Positions 45,828 to 59,708 of a stretch of 64,000 nt of DNA are shown here, piece after piece. The stretch is from Hofstenia miamia. Its lineage: Eukaryota; Xenacoelomorpha; Acoela. Location of the stretch: NCBI GenBank assembly GCA_004352715.1, contig SCFE01000010.1:1494321-1558320 (forward strand), written 5' to 3'. Both the position numbers and the translations under genes were made by a program. The notes under the pieces were generated by a model. That model saw only the letters and a list, made by a program, of their open reading frames with translations. It made no database searches and was not told where the DNA came from. Each line of letters starts with the position of its first letter. Positions within the stretch are counted from its first letter, which is position 1.

Positions 45828-46408
45828 CAGAGTTGTAAAGGAGTCGGACAAATTGGACCCGATCCTACCCATATATAACTAGGTAATTATTTAGAAAACG
45901 TCTCATGTAAAACGATATAATATGCATTTTCAATTATTTATTGCAAGGCCCTGCTTGTTGTCATATAGGACTCAAATATAAATATGCAAATTTTGGTTGG
46001 TCACAGCTCCTAGTTGCCTGTCAATTATGAATATTATTTAAATTACTGAAGTTTAAATTTTTTCATTGCGATCCAACCTTACTCCATATATTTAGCTCAA
46101 AATATTACTGTAACTGATCTGGTTTTTGGTCTACCTGAGCAGTTGTGGAAATACGCCAGGTTATAGGAAAAATTAGCTGAAATGTCAAAACTCGCACAGT
46201 ATTAGCAAATCAACCCAAATGCAATGAATGCTGTATAATTTATTAGCAATACGTTGAAAAACAAAAATTTCATTTTGATATTTTACATTCGTATCTCATT
46301 CGTGCCAAAACTGAATTCAATTATTTCAATTTCAGTGTGTAGATTGTATTATAAGTTTCAAAAACACGGCTCAAGTCCACCTTTGAACACGACTCGTTTT
46401 CAACTCTG
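45828..46408. mobile_element. old hAT-like element, imperfect inverted ends
   Basis: The left end CAGAGTTGTAAAGGAGTCG matches the right end read in reverse, CAGAGTTGAAAACGAGTCG, in 17 of 19 positions. CAGAGTTG is a typical hAT tip. The immediate 8-bp flanks (ACGTAAGT and ACATGCAT) agree poorly, so the target duplication has decayed or the ends are not exactly as placed. The interior contains no coding sequence. Confidence 0.5.
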
Positions 46409-49400
46409 ACATGCATTCTACGTTCAATGAAATTATCCCCTAGATTGAATCAGTAGCATTAGCAAGTAGCAGGCAGATTTTACACGCATTTCCAGATTTT
46501 TAACAATTAATTACACACAGCTTCAAAAAAGAGTTCAACTTTCTCTAAGACAATTGTCTTCCTTAACGTTATTTTTGTATTAGTATGTTCTATTTATTCT
46601 TCATGTCGTTAGTTGAAAATATTCCAAACAATTTTTGGTTAAATGCAATGCAAAAATGCTTTTATTCATTGTTAATTTACCATTTGAAATATAAGAATGA
46701 AATACATGCTAAAATTCTTGTGGCAGATATAAAGTACTTGCGGGAATACTGCCACTTTTAATAAAAAAAATTTAAAGCGTATGTGCATGACTGGTTTTTG
46801 AGGTATTTAAGGCTGAAGCTGATTTTCATGAAGCACAAAAATGAAAAGTATATTCATTAACAGATAATTTTAAAGCCGCAATATTGATCAATAAATATTT
46901 TAGGGTTTATTAATAGAAACAAACTTAAACGAAATATCCCCTTTTAGACCAATATTATAAATATTATACAATTCTGCATGTGTGTATTTGTCACAATATG
47001 TAAATTTTAAAATAAGTTCCAAAATTGAAACAGTGTTGCATTAAAAAGTTTTCAATGCTTTTCAAATTCAATAGTTAGGCAATCATATGAGAATTAGGGT
47101 GTTAGAAGTGTAACAATGTCTTTGTGGATTTTGAGCCATAGCTATTATGAGAACCTCGTTATGACTTGTTTCATATCCGATGGACACGTCGGATGCTACT
47201 GATAGAAACATTGTTTCTCTAGGACTGCCCAATATCTTTTACGAATGCAGTGATTGGACTGGATTAGCCGCACCCCTTTAGTGATGCAAAGTTGTTCATA
47301 TCAAAATATCATTCAACCTTTCATTATATAAACTCTATTTATCATACAGATTTTTACTTTTTCGAAGTAATATTTTTGTTGGCCTTTTTCGGAAGTGAAG
47401 GCTTGCATTAGACTCCACTTGACATTCGTCTCCATTATTATTTTGATTTAAGAGCATAGAGAATAGAGATTAGATTTGGATTAAACAGCATGTTGACGAA
47501 TTGAAAATTGTCTTTGATATTTCACATCTTGAAATTAATAAAGCAATGTTAACAAATCAAAATTGATGTGAACATAGAACATTCTTGAATTTTTTAAATG
47601 CTTGGACCGGCTTTGGTCATGCTTGTGCTTGGGCAGAAGTATTAAGAAAATGGTTCTAGATATGGGCCGGAATTAAAAAATATCTTACTATTATTCAACA
47701 GTACCTGCAAGGTAACATAAATGCAGTGAATGCGATATAATTTGTAACCAATTTTTTGAAAAAAAAATTTTCATTTTAGTATACATTTCCAACGTACTCA
47801 AACTTGATTTATCAACCGAAAAAATTAAACATAGCTGCAGAACACTAAAATGGGGCGATTCTATATGAATTTAAATGGACCGAAGCAGGTATAGTTTGAA
47901 ATTTTTGACTCATGTACATATCTGGTGGGTGTATGCATAACCCCCATGCCCCCTTTGGCTACGCTACTGCAAGTGAGATTTCCATGAGTGCATTTCATAT
48001 GTTAAATATAAACAGGAGTAATCGCATTCGTTATTTGTTGCCCTGGAGAAAAACGTTCTCCCTTAGGCATAGGATCTAGATAAAAAATTTTTATTATCCA
48101 AGCAATATATAATCAATTGAGTACGATGTTTCAAAATCGCAATCAAAATATGAATAGGTTTACTTCTTAGAATTGCTTGGATTTAGGCTTACAAGAAACG
48201 TTTATAAAAGAGAACCTAAGTTTCTAATGTCTAAATATTGTTCTGAACATAACCCTAGAGGTCATATAAGTTTCAATATGTCAGAGAATGATGGAGTTTT
48301 TCTCTTTACTATATGTTATGCTTCATATTTAAGTGATTTAAAAGCTATTAATTAAAATAAAATCAAATACATTGTCCTCGAGGTACCAAAGTGAGAAGAA
48401 TAGCTCAAACATATTGATCTGAACTACATTCATGGATTGAATCATCTCGCTTATCTCAAGGGGTTATGAAATATTACATTAGTATGCTAAAAGAGACAAT
48501 TTTTCAAGATGCTCACTTTAGACAAAATTGCATAGCATTTTCTTTGGTTTTAGGATGTCGTCATTAAAAAAGGTTAAGGATGAATTCATTGGAAACCACA
48601 TTTAGCAGATTTCCACTGTTCCAGAAACAATTTCTAGTCTTCAACTGCGATAAGGCCTTAATGATTATCAATCTTTTCTTGGTTTGTAATTCTAATGATT
48701 TATTTAAGAAATGCTTAATCATGGAAGTTTGCAAATAGAACTTTAAAAAATAGTGCCTGAAAATTTTGCATGATTTAAGCACGATGCAAGCTGACAGGGG
48801 AGCCTTATAGGTTTTTAATGGTCAAAGACATCCGTAATAATAGACAACAACTGAAATGGAATAGTTGATAATTAATAAATAGTTTCAAAATATTTTAAGA
48901 GATGTTTCGTAATATAATAGGTATGCCGGAACATAAAAGAAATTGCATTATTTCGCAAATTTCAAGTTGCAAAGAGAGACAGTTAGCTAAAGATATATCT
49001 GTTGTTAATAGAACAGCATAAATTAATAAAGTTAAAATGAAAATTTATCTCCATATCTTAGTAAAGTGGTGGGCCCTTGAATGAAGTTTTTAGATTAAAA
49101 CCCGTATAAAATTTCAGGCTAAGTTAAGTTATCAAAATATGTAAAATAGATAAATTTTCACATCACATTGCCTGTGTGATTGCGTTTCCATTAATAAATT
49201 ACTTGCAATGCATACAATAGAAAACTGTGCATAGAAAAACTTTTGCTCCAAAAAGACATCTGCCAATCGTCAATCAGATATCCCCCATCGCCGTACCTTT
49301 CATTAATGGACGGCAAGCAGACATCTTCAACTGGAAAACTTTTCCATGGAGTAAACTCAGTTAGCTCTTATACAATATTAATTACTTTTCTATGAAATAA

Positions 49401-49518
49401 AATTTTTTAATGCTAAGCTTATCAAAGTATAAAAAATCATATTGTCATAAAATGCTGAACTTCGTTCAAAACTATGTGGGTCAGGTCGCCTGGAAGCGGT
49501 TCTTTGTTGCTCACATTT
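46409..49518. other. AT-rich DNA with a solo transposon tip
   Basis: The only structure recognised is CCCCCTTTGGCTACGCTACTG ending at 47,969. Read in reverse it starts CAGTAGCGTAGCC, the same type of tip as at 59,452-59,828. No matching left end was found. Frames at 48,173-48,355 and 48,564-48,782 are unrecognised. Confidence 0.4.
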
Positions 49519-49720
49519 TTAAATCTTTTCACCAAATTCAGCCACAGCAATAAGCTTTAATAGAAATTTTCAACATTGCATTAAGCCATGTTACCCAATA
49601 GACCTACCCATGCCTCATGATTTTCAAATTTGCTAATAGCCTTTGAGTAAGTTCTTTGTAAATTTAGAAAAATGGTGTATCCTTTATAATGGGCACTAGG
49701 CAGTTTGGGGTTTATAAAGG
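49519..49720 (+). repeat. dispersed repeat, copy B
   Basis: Aligns with 6165-6350: CACAGCAATA, GCATTAAGCC, CCCAATAGACCTACCCATGCC, TTTTCAAATTTGCTAATAGC and GGGCACTAGGCAG against GGACGCCAGGCTG, then GTTTATA. Confidence 0.55.
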
Positions 49721-52700
49721 ATAAGATTCATATACTTCATATATCTTTGATAGGCATGCCAAGGATTGCCTTTGAGTTGAAATTGAGCACATTTTTGAAA
49801 CAACGTATACATTATAGTTTCAATTATTTCCTTGGCATCAGTTGTTTAACTATAACTACATAATCATAAGAATTCAATCATTTATATTTTAGCGTATTTC
49901 ATATTCAAAAATTCTAGTGAAACATATCCTGCCATAGCATTTCTCTCTCTCTCTCTTACTTATGTAATGTAGGGCGACTATAATAATTTTTCACAAATCA
50001 GAAAACATAGCAGCGGCGTAGGAATTAGTATCCTGAAGGAATAGGACTAAAACACAAAACCCTGAACGGGAGTAGTCTTGGATCTCGACCAAATCGTCAA
50101 TTTCCAGCGAGACCAATATTAAAATATATTGTGTTTTGCTAAACCAAAGTATGTCTGTAATGCCATCATTCGTATTCCCTATATTAATTTAAATGATTTT
50201 AGTGCACCAAGACTCAGTACTGGAATAAAGTAGGTTCTTTTAACAAAGTACTTCTTATTCCGATTTTGAAAAAATTTATAGTAAAATAATCAACTATAAT
50301 ACTAGGATTGGGAACGATATTGTAGAGGTAAATTTAAGAACTGCCCTGTGCCAATCTAAACGAGACGTATGGACTACATGGCGTAAAAATAGTTCCTGAT
50401 GGATTGTGTTGGTTAAAAAACATATGAACAGAAAATATCCCCTGTCTTCGAGTTTACAAAATTACTTGGAAAGACTAAGCCGGGCTTTATTTGCGCAAAG
50501 CGCTGATACAAATCGCAACATAAACCAATCAGTATCAGCTTTAAGCTCCAGCATCCCAACAATTTTTTAAATTCTGTAATAGACTCTTCAAGAATTTAAA
50601 GCTCATAAATCGGGAACTAATAAAATGTCCAAAATCTTAAGACACCTACCTAGGTAGCGAATTTTAGTTTATGGCCTCAAAAGACATGAATGGTCTATCT
50701 ACAGAAAGGGAAATAGTTGAAGTTAGTTAAGGCTCCAATAGCCATTAGACCTTCTGATTAGTTGAACATTAGGTATGGGAAAAAATTTGAATGTTACTTT
50801 AAAAAATCAGAGTTTTTATTTGTGCATTATTTGTGTCACACTTTTAAAAATCGTCGTAGAAGAATGTACTCTATGTCTACCTAATAATATACCTATTACC
50901 AAAACTATAAAGGTCCATAACTTCTTTATTCAAAATAGCATAAAATGAAGAACACATGTTTTTATGTTATGCGTGACATTTTCCAATGATTATATAATCA
51001 ACACATAGCTAAGCCTTTGATAGACAAAAATATTAGTCCACGAAGTATGCGATGTTCTCATCTTATCAATAATAGATTGCGTATCAATTTTATTTTACTG
51101 TTTGCATAATAAGCATAATAAAACACTGAACATAAAGAAGAACATCTCAATTTATACTTTTTTAATAGCTAGTAAAAGGTGCAAATATTAAATAACATTA
51201 TTACTTTATAAATTAGGAAGCGTGCTTATTGTATCTTTGCAAAAAAGCGAATTTCATTAATATGAGTTCCTCTGTTGTCTCTCTTTCTATTAGAAACCGT
51301 ATTGGACATACGCCTCCGATAATTTATCATATTGTTTTGAATGCCAAGTGCTGCGAAAATTGTAATGCTTATGACAATATATTAAAAGCAATGTGACTTT
51401 CAAGTGTCAGTGTTTAAGATAAACTGTTTAAAAGTGAAATTGCAATTTTTAATATTTTTCTTTTTACAGCAAAAAACCACCTGAAACATATCTTCCGTCA
51501 AATGGTAATAGGCCTCCTACCGCATTTTCCCTCCCGTAGTTGCTACATCGCACTGAAAATATAAAACTGCCTTCATTGACATTCGCAACTAATGGGATTT
51601 AAATAATCGAATGGTTTTCGTAAGTGCGTTCATTAATGCACTCATGTAATAGTAGCATTAACCTCTTTAATGATTGACTTAATTGTTTAATGGAACTATG
51701 CACTCTGCATATAATGCTATTATTAGTTTCAAAGAGCTAAAAGCATCAGATAAAAATTTTGTCCATATTTCTTAGTTTGAAGGTCGCTTAGAATCTATTG
51801 CAAATTAAATCTCTTGCTCTTAACATAAATGCTGAATTCAACGACATTTTTTCCTAACATCAAGTAAGATGACTGCACAAAGTAAGGAACACAGTATACA
51901 AAGATAGCAGATTGATGCATCGATTTATGTTAGTTATAAAGGATTGAAATTTACAAAAACATTTTATTGATTATGAATTCTGGTTGTAAATGCCACTACG
52001 CCGAGGTGAGGAGTTGCAATCCCACAACATCTTGAGATTATAATATATTTACTCCAAAAGGTTAAAACTGCAATTATGTGAGAGTTGAAGTGAATATAGT
52101 TTTTCTGTTGTACTTGATTTCCTTTATTTTTGACAATACGGCATTCGCTTGGTTTTGTCCACACTGTCAAATATTTCACTCTAAGCATATTAACAATTTT
52201 GAGAATTCTTTGATATGAACACACCCTGTTATAGTGAAAATGAGTGTTAAAAATTATTTCTGTGTTTGAATTACGTGAAAATCTTACCTATACTTCTTTG
52301 AAAAATCCGTTTTTAGAAACAAACTTCCAACTCTTTTCATACTTAGTATTCAGAAAATAAGACTGCCTAACACTCATGGGATCAACAACAAACCCTAACT
52401 ATTTTACTTACTGTAAATAGACCTTCACGTTTCCTCCAGGAGTGATTTCAGAGTGAAAATAAAAAGAAAGCAATTTTTTATCATATGGAATTTTCAAGAT
52501 TTTAGGAATTTTTAGTAGGTCGTGAGTTGCAAATCTTTACAAATATTTTAAAAAACTATGACATTTGAAAAAGCCTAGGATAATTTGGGTTAAAATTTTT
52601 TTATTCTTTGTTGCAATTTCCATTATTCTGCATAATATTGTAAATTTCTGCAACAAAGGCTGTACATTATATATTGTTTGACAACACAATAAGCGTTAAC

Positions 52701-55700
52701 TTAAAGTGAAAATATTAATAAATCCACCTTCTAATAGGTCTACCAACTACCGAGATTCCCATTGCTTTATTAAGGTTCAAAAGACTGTGATGCAAAAGGA
52801 TTCAGAACATCAAATGGTAACACCACTACCTATCGAAAGTATATAGCACGAATGTCTTCCTTCAACACCCCTTTGCGCGCTTTGCTCCTGATTTTTACTC
52901 CTATTATAGGATGATTAAATGCTATAGAATTTAAAAACGGGCATAGAATTCGTCCATCTAGGAAATAATTGTGGGAGTTAAGTGGACCTTCTTACAGTGA
53001 AGGATAAATAACTCTAACAAAAAAACAGACTGCCAGATCTGTCTTCAATGATAGCATTCAGAAGTTTGTTCAAATGTGTTTTCAGCACATTTTCGTCTTT
53101 TATGCTTCAGTGTTTTTCAAGATAGTACAGGACTTAATTTAAAGATTACAAAACTAAAAAATTTTGAAATTAATGAATGCAGTGGTCATCTGACAAGTCT
53201 CATATACACTCTATATAGCAAAAAATTAGACTTCAAGTAAAAGTTTCTAACAAGTTTGTTTGCATAGACCAATGCCTAATACATTAAAATATTATGAAAT
53301 TGCAAAATTGATATTTGAAAAGGCCTATCCATTGTAATATCGTCAGATAATCAAGTTGCATTCTATAAAATTGATCAGCTAAAATGCACTGGAAACATAA
53401 TTTTATCACCATATCATCAAAATAAATTATAAACTGATTAAAAAAAATACTAGTAATCAATTAAAAGTTCATCCAATTTAAGAAATTATTTAAAAGGAAT
53501 TCAAAAGTGTAGCAAATGCTAAAAATAGTATTTTTTAGCTTAACTTAGACGCAAGTGTTACATGCAGGATCGCTATAATGAGAAATTTGCATAATAATTA
53601 GCGAAAAGGAAATTCTCATATTTGGTGATGTATATGGGTTTTCTATTCCAAAATGATTCGCTTAATTCTTGAGTTAATTATTGCACAGTTATTTGCACAG
53701 GCTTAGAAATTTGATGTTTGCGGGGGTCTGTGTTTAGAACTTCCCGCACAATGACAACACTGATTGATAACTCTACTCCATGACATTTACATACTGTTGA
53801 AATTGTCGATATTCACTATATTTTTTGAGATTCTTATCTTTGTCACTAACTGTTAAATTTTTGGACTATTTTTCAAAATTCTTAGCTATTTGAAGCTCTT
53901 TGGTTTACACAAAATTTTGTGTATCAGAATTTGCATCTAGCATTGATTAGGTAATCCAAGAATAATGAATTTGTTTGAGAGTTTCTGATTTCACCTATTC
54001 CTAAGTGTAGTACATTAATTTCAACAATAAATGGCTAATATATTTTTAATGCAAGAATAGAGATATTCTGTTTTTTACTTAAATTCCACTCTGTGTTTTT
54101 AGGATTCAATATGCATTTTGGCAGTTATGATATGCGCTGTTTATAATAGCATTATTTGTTTGTTTCTGCTTGAATTTCTCGTGATTGATGATCGCCTTAC
54201 AACTACGCTTCCAACATTCATTTGTTCAACTTTCTAGGAAATCATAATCCATAGAACTTTTACTAACATCAATACATTTAGATTTAACTACCTCTTGACC
54301 GTGACGCATAAGTTCATTATTTTGCTTGATAAATTGAATTTTCAAATTGATAAAAAACTTAAGAACCTACGACATATAGACCATTTGAACTTGCATGTTC
54401 AACCACATTTTGAAAATATCAATTCAAAGTCACTTAGTTATAAATCTCTACAAAATACTTGGATAGCAATCGCAATATAAATATGCGTAGTTCAAGTAAT
54501 TGAAAAAATTTTAAGGCTCCCATTTCGGGTGTAATTAATTTCATATTTTCAAAATTTCAAGTATTTAATTAAAATTTTCAATTTTTAATGAGTGTGTAAA
54601 ATCTCAATTATTTCATTCAATTAAATCTGCTATTAAAAAAATAAACCTTTTTAGTATATGAGCATTGTTATGAATTTTCTAAAATTGCTTTAAATGCGGT
54701 AAAATAATTTTTCATTTCGTTATAAATTCTCTGCAACATACTTGTCTCAGCAATAGAAGAGTAAATTTCAGGGCTACAAGTTCAGGTTACATTGATATCA
54801 GGTTTTTGGTAGACTAAGTTGATTTAATTTTTCGCACGGTATTAAATATCTAATATTTTTTAATTAAATCTGCAATTCACTCATTTCGTCTGCCTTCATT
54901 TGGTGTCAAAAATTTATAACTATAATTGAATTTATTTGACGAGTTGAATTTGCGTTGTCACTGCGGACGGGACAGGGTGTGCCAGAGTAAATATTTAATA
55001 ATATAAATTAATTTAAGAAAATTGAGACCTCTTCACGCATTATATATCAACACGACCTTTAATTGTATATGTACAAACCTCAATGTATAAAAATCTTCCA
55101 CCTTCAAATTTGACATGCATTTAAATACAGACGCGGAAGGTTGCAATAATTACCGTATCTCACAATTTTTAATTTCTACATTAGTTTTTCAATTGTTAAT
55201 CAATGACAAGCGATAAAGAGACATTTGCAGTAGCATTCACCAATCAACAAATTCCCAGAATTAAAAATTCATAAAAGCATTATCTTTTAATTAAATTTTA
55301 TGCATTTATTTTGAATTACATGTAGTGGAATAATTCCGTTTACAAAAGATTCAAAGTAAAATGTCACCACTAAGTAAAAGAAAGTAAACGATGCAATTTT
55401 GCGAGATTCCCAAGGTCAAAACAAATTTATTGAATTTTCTCATTTTTGTGTAACCTTAATTCGAAGAATTCAAAGCGTTTCATTTGAATGTTTTGTGATG
55501 AAGTGGAATACGTCCTTCGAAACATTTTTCATTTAAAACAGGATGATTATTTTTCGCTTGTATTTTTACGGAAATCGTCTGACCATCTTTTAAACAGTGA
55601 TGCAACGTGTTTATTTCTAAACTTTCAATAATATAATAAAAAATTTAACTTAATTCGTATTGATACTGGACTAAGTACAATAGAGCACACTCTTCGCATC

Positions 55701-55829
55701 ATGTTAGCTGCCTATCAAGCTTATTTGTTCATTCTAAAAAAATACAGATATATAAAAATAAATAAATAAATAAATTGGCCATTATCGGTAAGACACATGT
55801 TGTCATCTACAGGCAGTAATGTTTTGACA
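49721..55829. other. long AT-rich stretch without supported features
   Basis: About 6 kb in which I see no exon-like sequence, paired transposon ends or RNA gene. There is a short CT run at 49,943-49,958. Frames at 51,964-52,224 (-) and 54,295-54,480 (+) have no recognisable domain. Confidence 0.4.
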
Positions 55830-56803
55830 AACCATAGTGGACGAACCAGAAGGACATCATTAAGATCAACTGAATAGCGAAGTGCTAGCAGCTCATTTGT
55901 TTTGGACCAGCTTCCACCAGATGTGCAAATCAGTACTGCAACAATATGCTGGCGCCTCTGTTATTTGTTTCAACTAAGAGCATACTGTCCAGCTGGTAAA
56001 CAAGGCTGTCTACCCAAAATATTCATGATCAAATAAAATTTTGTCAAGCATATTCTAATTGGACAGAAGAATAGGTTGGGGAGGGTGGGTTATATCTTGT
56101 TCACCGATGAGACACTCACTTACCAAATCACTCAGCATGCGTCTTACATACGACGGCCACCAAATCAAAGTCTAACTCCCTGATATGTTCTTCCAACTGC
56201 AAAGCATTCACCATCAATTATGGTCTGGGTTGTCATATCTGCACAATGTCATGCTGGACCTCATCTCATACCAGCTGATGAAACAGTCAGTTCCGCTCAA
56301 TATCTCAAAATAATCAAAGAGAGGTTGCCAGTGTTCATGTAAATATGTCATTGCACCATTTATCAACATGATGGTACGCCTTGCTACCATGCTAATGTGG
56401 TCAAACTGTGATTCACTCGTAACAATGTCTCTGTTCTTAGTCCTTGGAGTGACTCATCACCAGACCTCAACCCAATCGAGAATTATGGTTCAAATTAAAG
56501 CAGGCAGTATCTTTCATGAATCCAAAGTCATTGAATGACTTACATGTGTGTATTGTTTGTGCCAGAGTATTGCAAAGCTTTGATAAGTTCTATGCCTGGT
56601 CAGATAGCAGCAGTTCTTGCTGCAAAAGGACAACATTCAAAATAACTATTTTAACTGATGCTGTTAGTTTCTTGCATTATCATGCTCTGTGAGAGATTTT
56701 TTAATAGATTTATCCTGTTTGATATTAGATTTTGGTAATATTTGCAGTTTAAACTGCTCAAATCAATCAAAATGCAAGTGTATTCAGACTTTTGCACACC
56801 ACT
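55830..56803 (+). mobile_element. Tc1/mariner transposase pseudogene with 3' terminal repeat
   Basis: Plus-strand reading in several frames. Near 55,840 is a GRTRRTSLRS segment, the GRP(R/K)xT linker after the first helix-turn-helix, followed by LPPDVQISTATICWRL, the second helix-turn-helix. Near 56,090 is LFTDETLTYQ, which carries the first catalytic Asp. Near 56,215 is SIMVWVVIS. YQHDGTPCYHANVVKL near 56,360 carries the second Asp. SPDLNPIENYG near 56,460 is the conserved stretch leading to the third acidic residue. Stops and frameshifts break it repeatedly. The 3' end at 56,779-56,803 reads GTATTCAGACTTTTGCACACCACTA followed by TA, matching the usual tip TAGTGGTGTGCAAAAG in reverse and a TA target. 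The 5' terminal repeat is missing. Confidence 0.82.
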
Positions 56804-56922
56804 ATATATATATATATAAGCAATAGACCTGAGCTTTATATTTAACCGGTTTCGATTTATTAAATCACTTTCAGATTCAAATTGTGTGGGAATTATTATT
56901 ATATATATATATATATATGACA
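56804..56922. repeat. TA microsatellites after the Tc1/mariner 3' end
   Basis: Two TA runs (56,804-56,818 and 56,900-56,918) flank about 80 bases. The minus-strand Ile/Tyr-rich frame at 56,651-56,923 comes from these runs. Confidence 0.85.
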
Positions 56923-57191
56923 AAGGGAAATATCAGGAGCACCAGTAGTACCAACTTTTCCATTATCATTAGTGGCAGTTTAAAATATGGGAATTATATG
57001 GTACCTGCAGTAAATGCATTTTTCCATAGACATGTTAAATATCATAGATTGATAATTTAAAATAACTTTTTTACATGTTTTTTTAAAGTTGAATTCGTAT
57101 TATAGTTTTTCAATTGTACATATACTGGCGCTCATGCTAAGGGAAAACTATTTTCTGAAATATACTGGCATTCATGACAAAAAATAATATC

Positions 57192-57392
57192 TTAATATAC
57201 ATTTGGCTCGCTTTGGTTTATTTTTTCACTATGTGACTTTAGTAATGACAACACGTTTGAAACGAAAGCTTTCAGGTTGCAAATAGGCGGGGTTTCATCT
57301 ATATTTCGATTCTCAACATGAAAAGAATTTCCATCAAGTACTTTGAAGTGTGTACACCTAAATGTATAATTCATGCTTTGGAATGTGTTCAA
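57192..57392 (-). CDS. unrecognised open frame, possible exon
   Basis: A 66-residue minus-strand frame ending SEPNVY. From its middle onwards composition is protein-like (CTHFKVLDGNSFHVENRN, then DETPPICNL). TTATACATTTAG just before codon GTGTACAC could act as an acceptor. I do not recognise a domain, so this is a weak candidate for a terminal exon. Confidence 0.2.
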   Translation of the reverse strand: MNTFQSMNYTFRCTHFKVLDGNSFHVENRNIDETPPICNLKAFVSNVLSLLKSHSEKINQSEPNVY

Positions 57393-57504
57393 TGCTTACA
57401 TAAATGCGATTTAAGCATGAATCATATATTTTAATAAACACACAGAATCAGAACCAATTATATTGTAAATAGCACCTGACTGTTATTTTTGAAATACATT
57501 TCAG

Positions 57505-58425
57505 TAATTCAAGTCCGTTGGTGTGACGATGAAAGTTTTCTTGCATTTATTGAGGATACAATCCTTGATCATTTTCAAAGTTCTTCAGTAAAAGAATCTG
57601 AAAATCGAATTAATATTTTATATTTAATTTATCTAATCATTATTTAGCAAGCACTAAACAAGTTCAGAAATGCTTTTAAAGTACATTCAACGAAACAGCG
57701 CCCAAAAAACGGCTTTCAAACATTTTTATAAAGACCCTAGTCAACAAAAAAGTTCAAATGATAGAATCGCCAACACTTAACAATGCATTAGCTTCTAAGA
57801 AATTTAGTAAAATTGTCGGACCTTGCAAGTTGCATCATTTGAAAAGGTCCCAAACTGTTCAATTTGAAATAAACTTATTCAAGATATTACCGAAAAAATT
57901 AATGCTGATTTTGAGATAGAATACTCACATGAAACGCAATGAATTTTCTGTATTTCCAGGCCAATTTAAATCTTGGAAGTTCACCTATTTTAGACATTTC
58001 GATAAAGGATTTTGAAGATATAAAATCAGTTAAAAATGCTAGTTGCAACAAAGCATAAAACTGGTTCAAAGTATACTGTCCAAATTCAAATACAGGATTG
58101 TCAAATTATTTGGCTTGAACAACTTTTAAAGCATTATGGACTAACTACAAGTAAGAAGCCTACGATTATATTTAATAACTTTAATGATAAAAATGAAACG
58201 TCTATGTCTGGAAAATATTGGGACACTAAAATTTCTTGTGAAAGCGTAAGTAAAAATTTAGCTTACACGTTTGCCATAAGTTTAACATGTATAAATAATT
58301 GTAAATATTCGCTGGTAGCAGAACTACCTCATGCAAATTACAAAATTTCAAATAGTAAACAAATTACGTCACTAAACGTTTTGCTGTTTTCGGGAAGTTT
58401 CGGACAAGTCTTTTGCTATGGCTGA
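57505..58425 (+). CDS. candidate multi-exon gene or gene remnant, function unknown
   Basis: Three pieces look more coding than their surroundings. Piece 1 (57,505-57,587) follows an acceptor-like TACATTTCAG, reads IQVRWCDDESFLAFIEDTI and on, and ends before GTAAAA. Piece 2 starts at 57,960 after TTTCTGTATTTCCAG and reads ANLNLGSSPILDISIKDFED; its phase matches the end of piece 1. Its frame stops near 58,062. Piece 3 is the 129-residue frame at 58,036-58,425, beginning at ATG 58,036 (or entered by splicing or a frameshift), with KYTVQIQIQDCQIIWLEQ, GKYWDTKISCES and a final QVFCYG. I do not recognise a family. It may be part of a real gene, a pseudogene broken by one frameshift, or chance. Confidence 0.3.
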
Positions 58426-59443
58426 CACTTCTAAGAACTGGACTGCTGCTACAATATATATATATATATATAGATTTCAACCTTCTTAATCCTGATGTTC
58501 ATAGAAGAAAGAATGGTGTAAAATTAACATCATCCTCTCGTCGAATTATATTTTCCCTTTTCTTTTACTCTGTAACCTGAATGCAAACGTGACAGCCTTC
58601 GTTATTAACATCTTTTTAAAAAACAGAAAAGCATGCTAATAAATAATATTTATTTGTCTTGATTAAACAATCATGGATCCAGAATAACATTGGTTTTTTT
58701 AGATGGCATTTGATAAATACCAACAATAATACTAATACAATTTAGAGGATAAACTTGTCATTGGATAAACAGGTTAACCCTATAATTTTTTGAATCCAAC
58801 AAAATGCTTGCGATTGACGTGCGTATAGTTAGAATACAGTAATTATATGCTACTATTCACGTCTATGATTTTGATGCTCTATGCAAGCTATGCCACATTT
58901 CATTTCATATATGTAATGAAAGAAAGCAGTTAAAATAAAGTACTGGTACACAACTCAAAAGGATTTACCAAGATTTTTCAAAATTATAAAATCAAGATGA
59001 TATAAAATTGATCAAGCTAAATGGATATAGTCAAATCTGATTTCGATCTTCATGCACTAAAAATATTGATGTTAATGTAGTTTTATTATTTATTCATTAA
59101 CTTTGATCTGATTTCTTTCTTGATGTATTGTGATAAGTAGCGTACGCAAGGGGGAAATGCTTGTTTGCAATATTGGTTTTGATTGAATTAAGTCAATAAA
59201 TTGTCTGTAAAAAAGCAAAAATATTAATAACTAAGCTGGCGAGATGCAATTTTTCGGTCTATTTTTTCAATATTTCGAATATTTCTCGGGAGTCCGTGGG
59301 GGTCACTCAAGTTGATCAGAGCTGAGATGTCCATCTCGTCAGACAATCCTGAATATGCCCCTGATATCCATTCAGCAATTATCACATTATTGTTACTTAA
59401 CAATATTTCAAAATTTATTTTCTATTTTAATTAATGTTGCGAT
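58426..59443. other. AT-rich DNA, TA microsatellite
   Basis: Only a TA run at 58,455-58,472 was recognised. Confidence 0.45.
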
Positions 59444-59674
59444 GTCGGTATCAATGGCGTAGCTACAGGGGGACAAATCCCCCCCCCCAAAAGCAAAGCC
59501 TAGCCCCCCGTATTTTTGGAGCAGAATGAACCTATCACTATTAATATTCATTAGTTAAAAGATAAATAAATGGTCAATGGCCATATTTAAATAACTTTCA
59601 TATCAAATATAATATGCAATTAACAAGAATTCCGGTACACGTTAAATTTATTATCTAAAATATGCAATTCAGAG

Positions 59675-59708
<34 letters not shown>

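Noticed and set aside
56651-56923. Minus-strand frame with Tyr/Ile repeats
   Set aside because: It derives from TA microsatellites and the Tc1/mariner 3' end.
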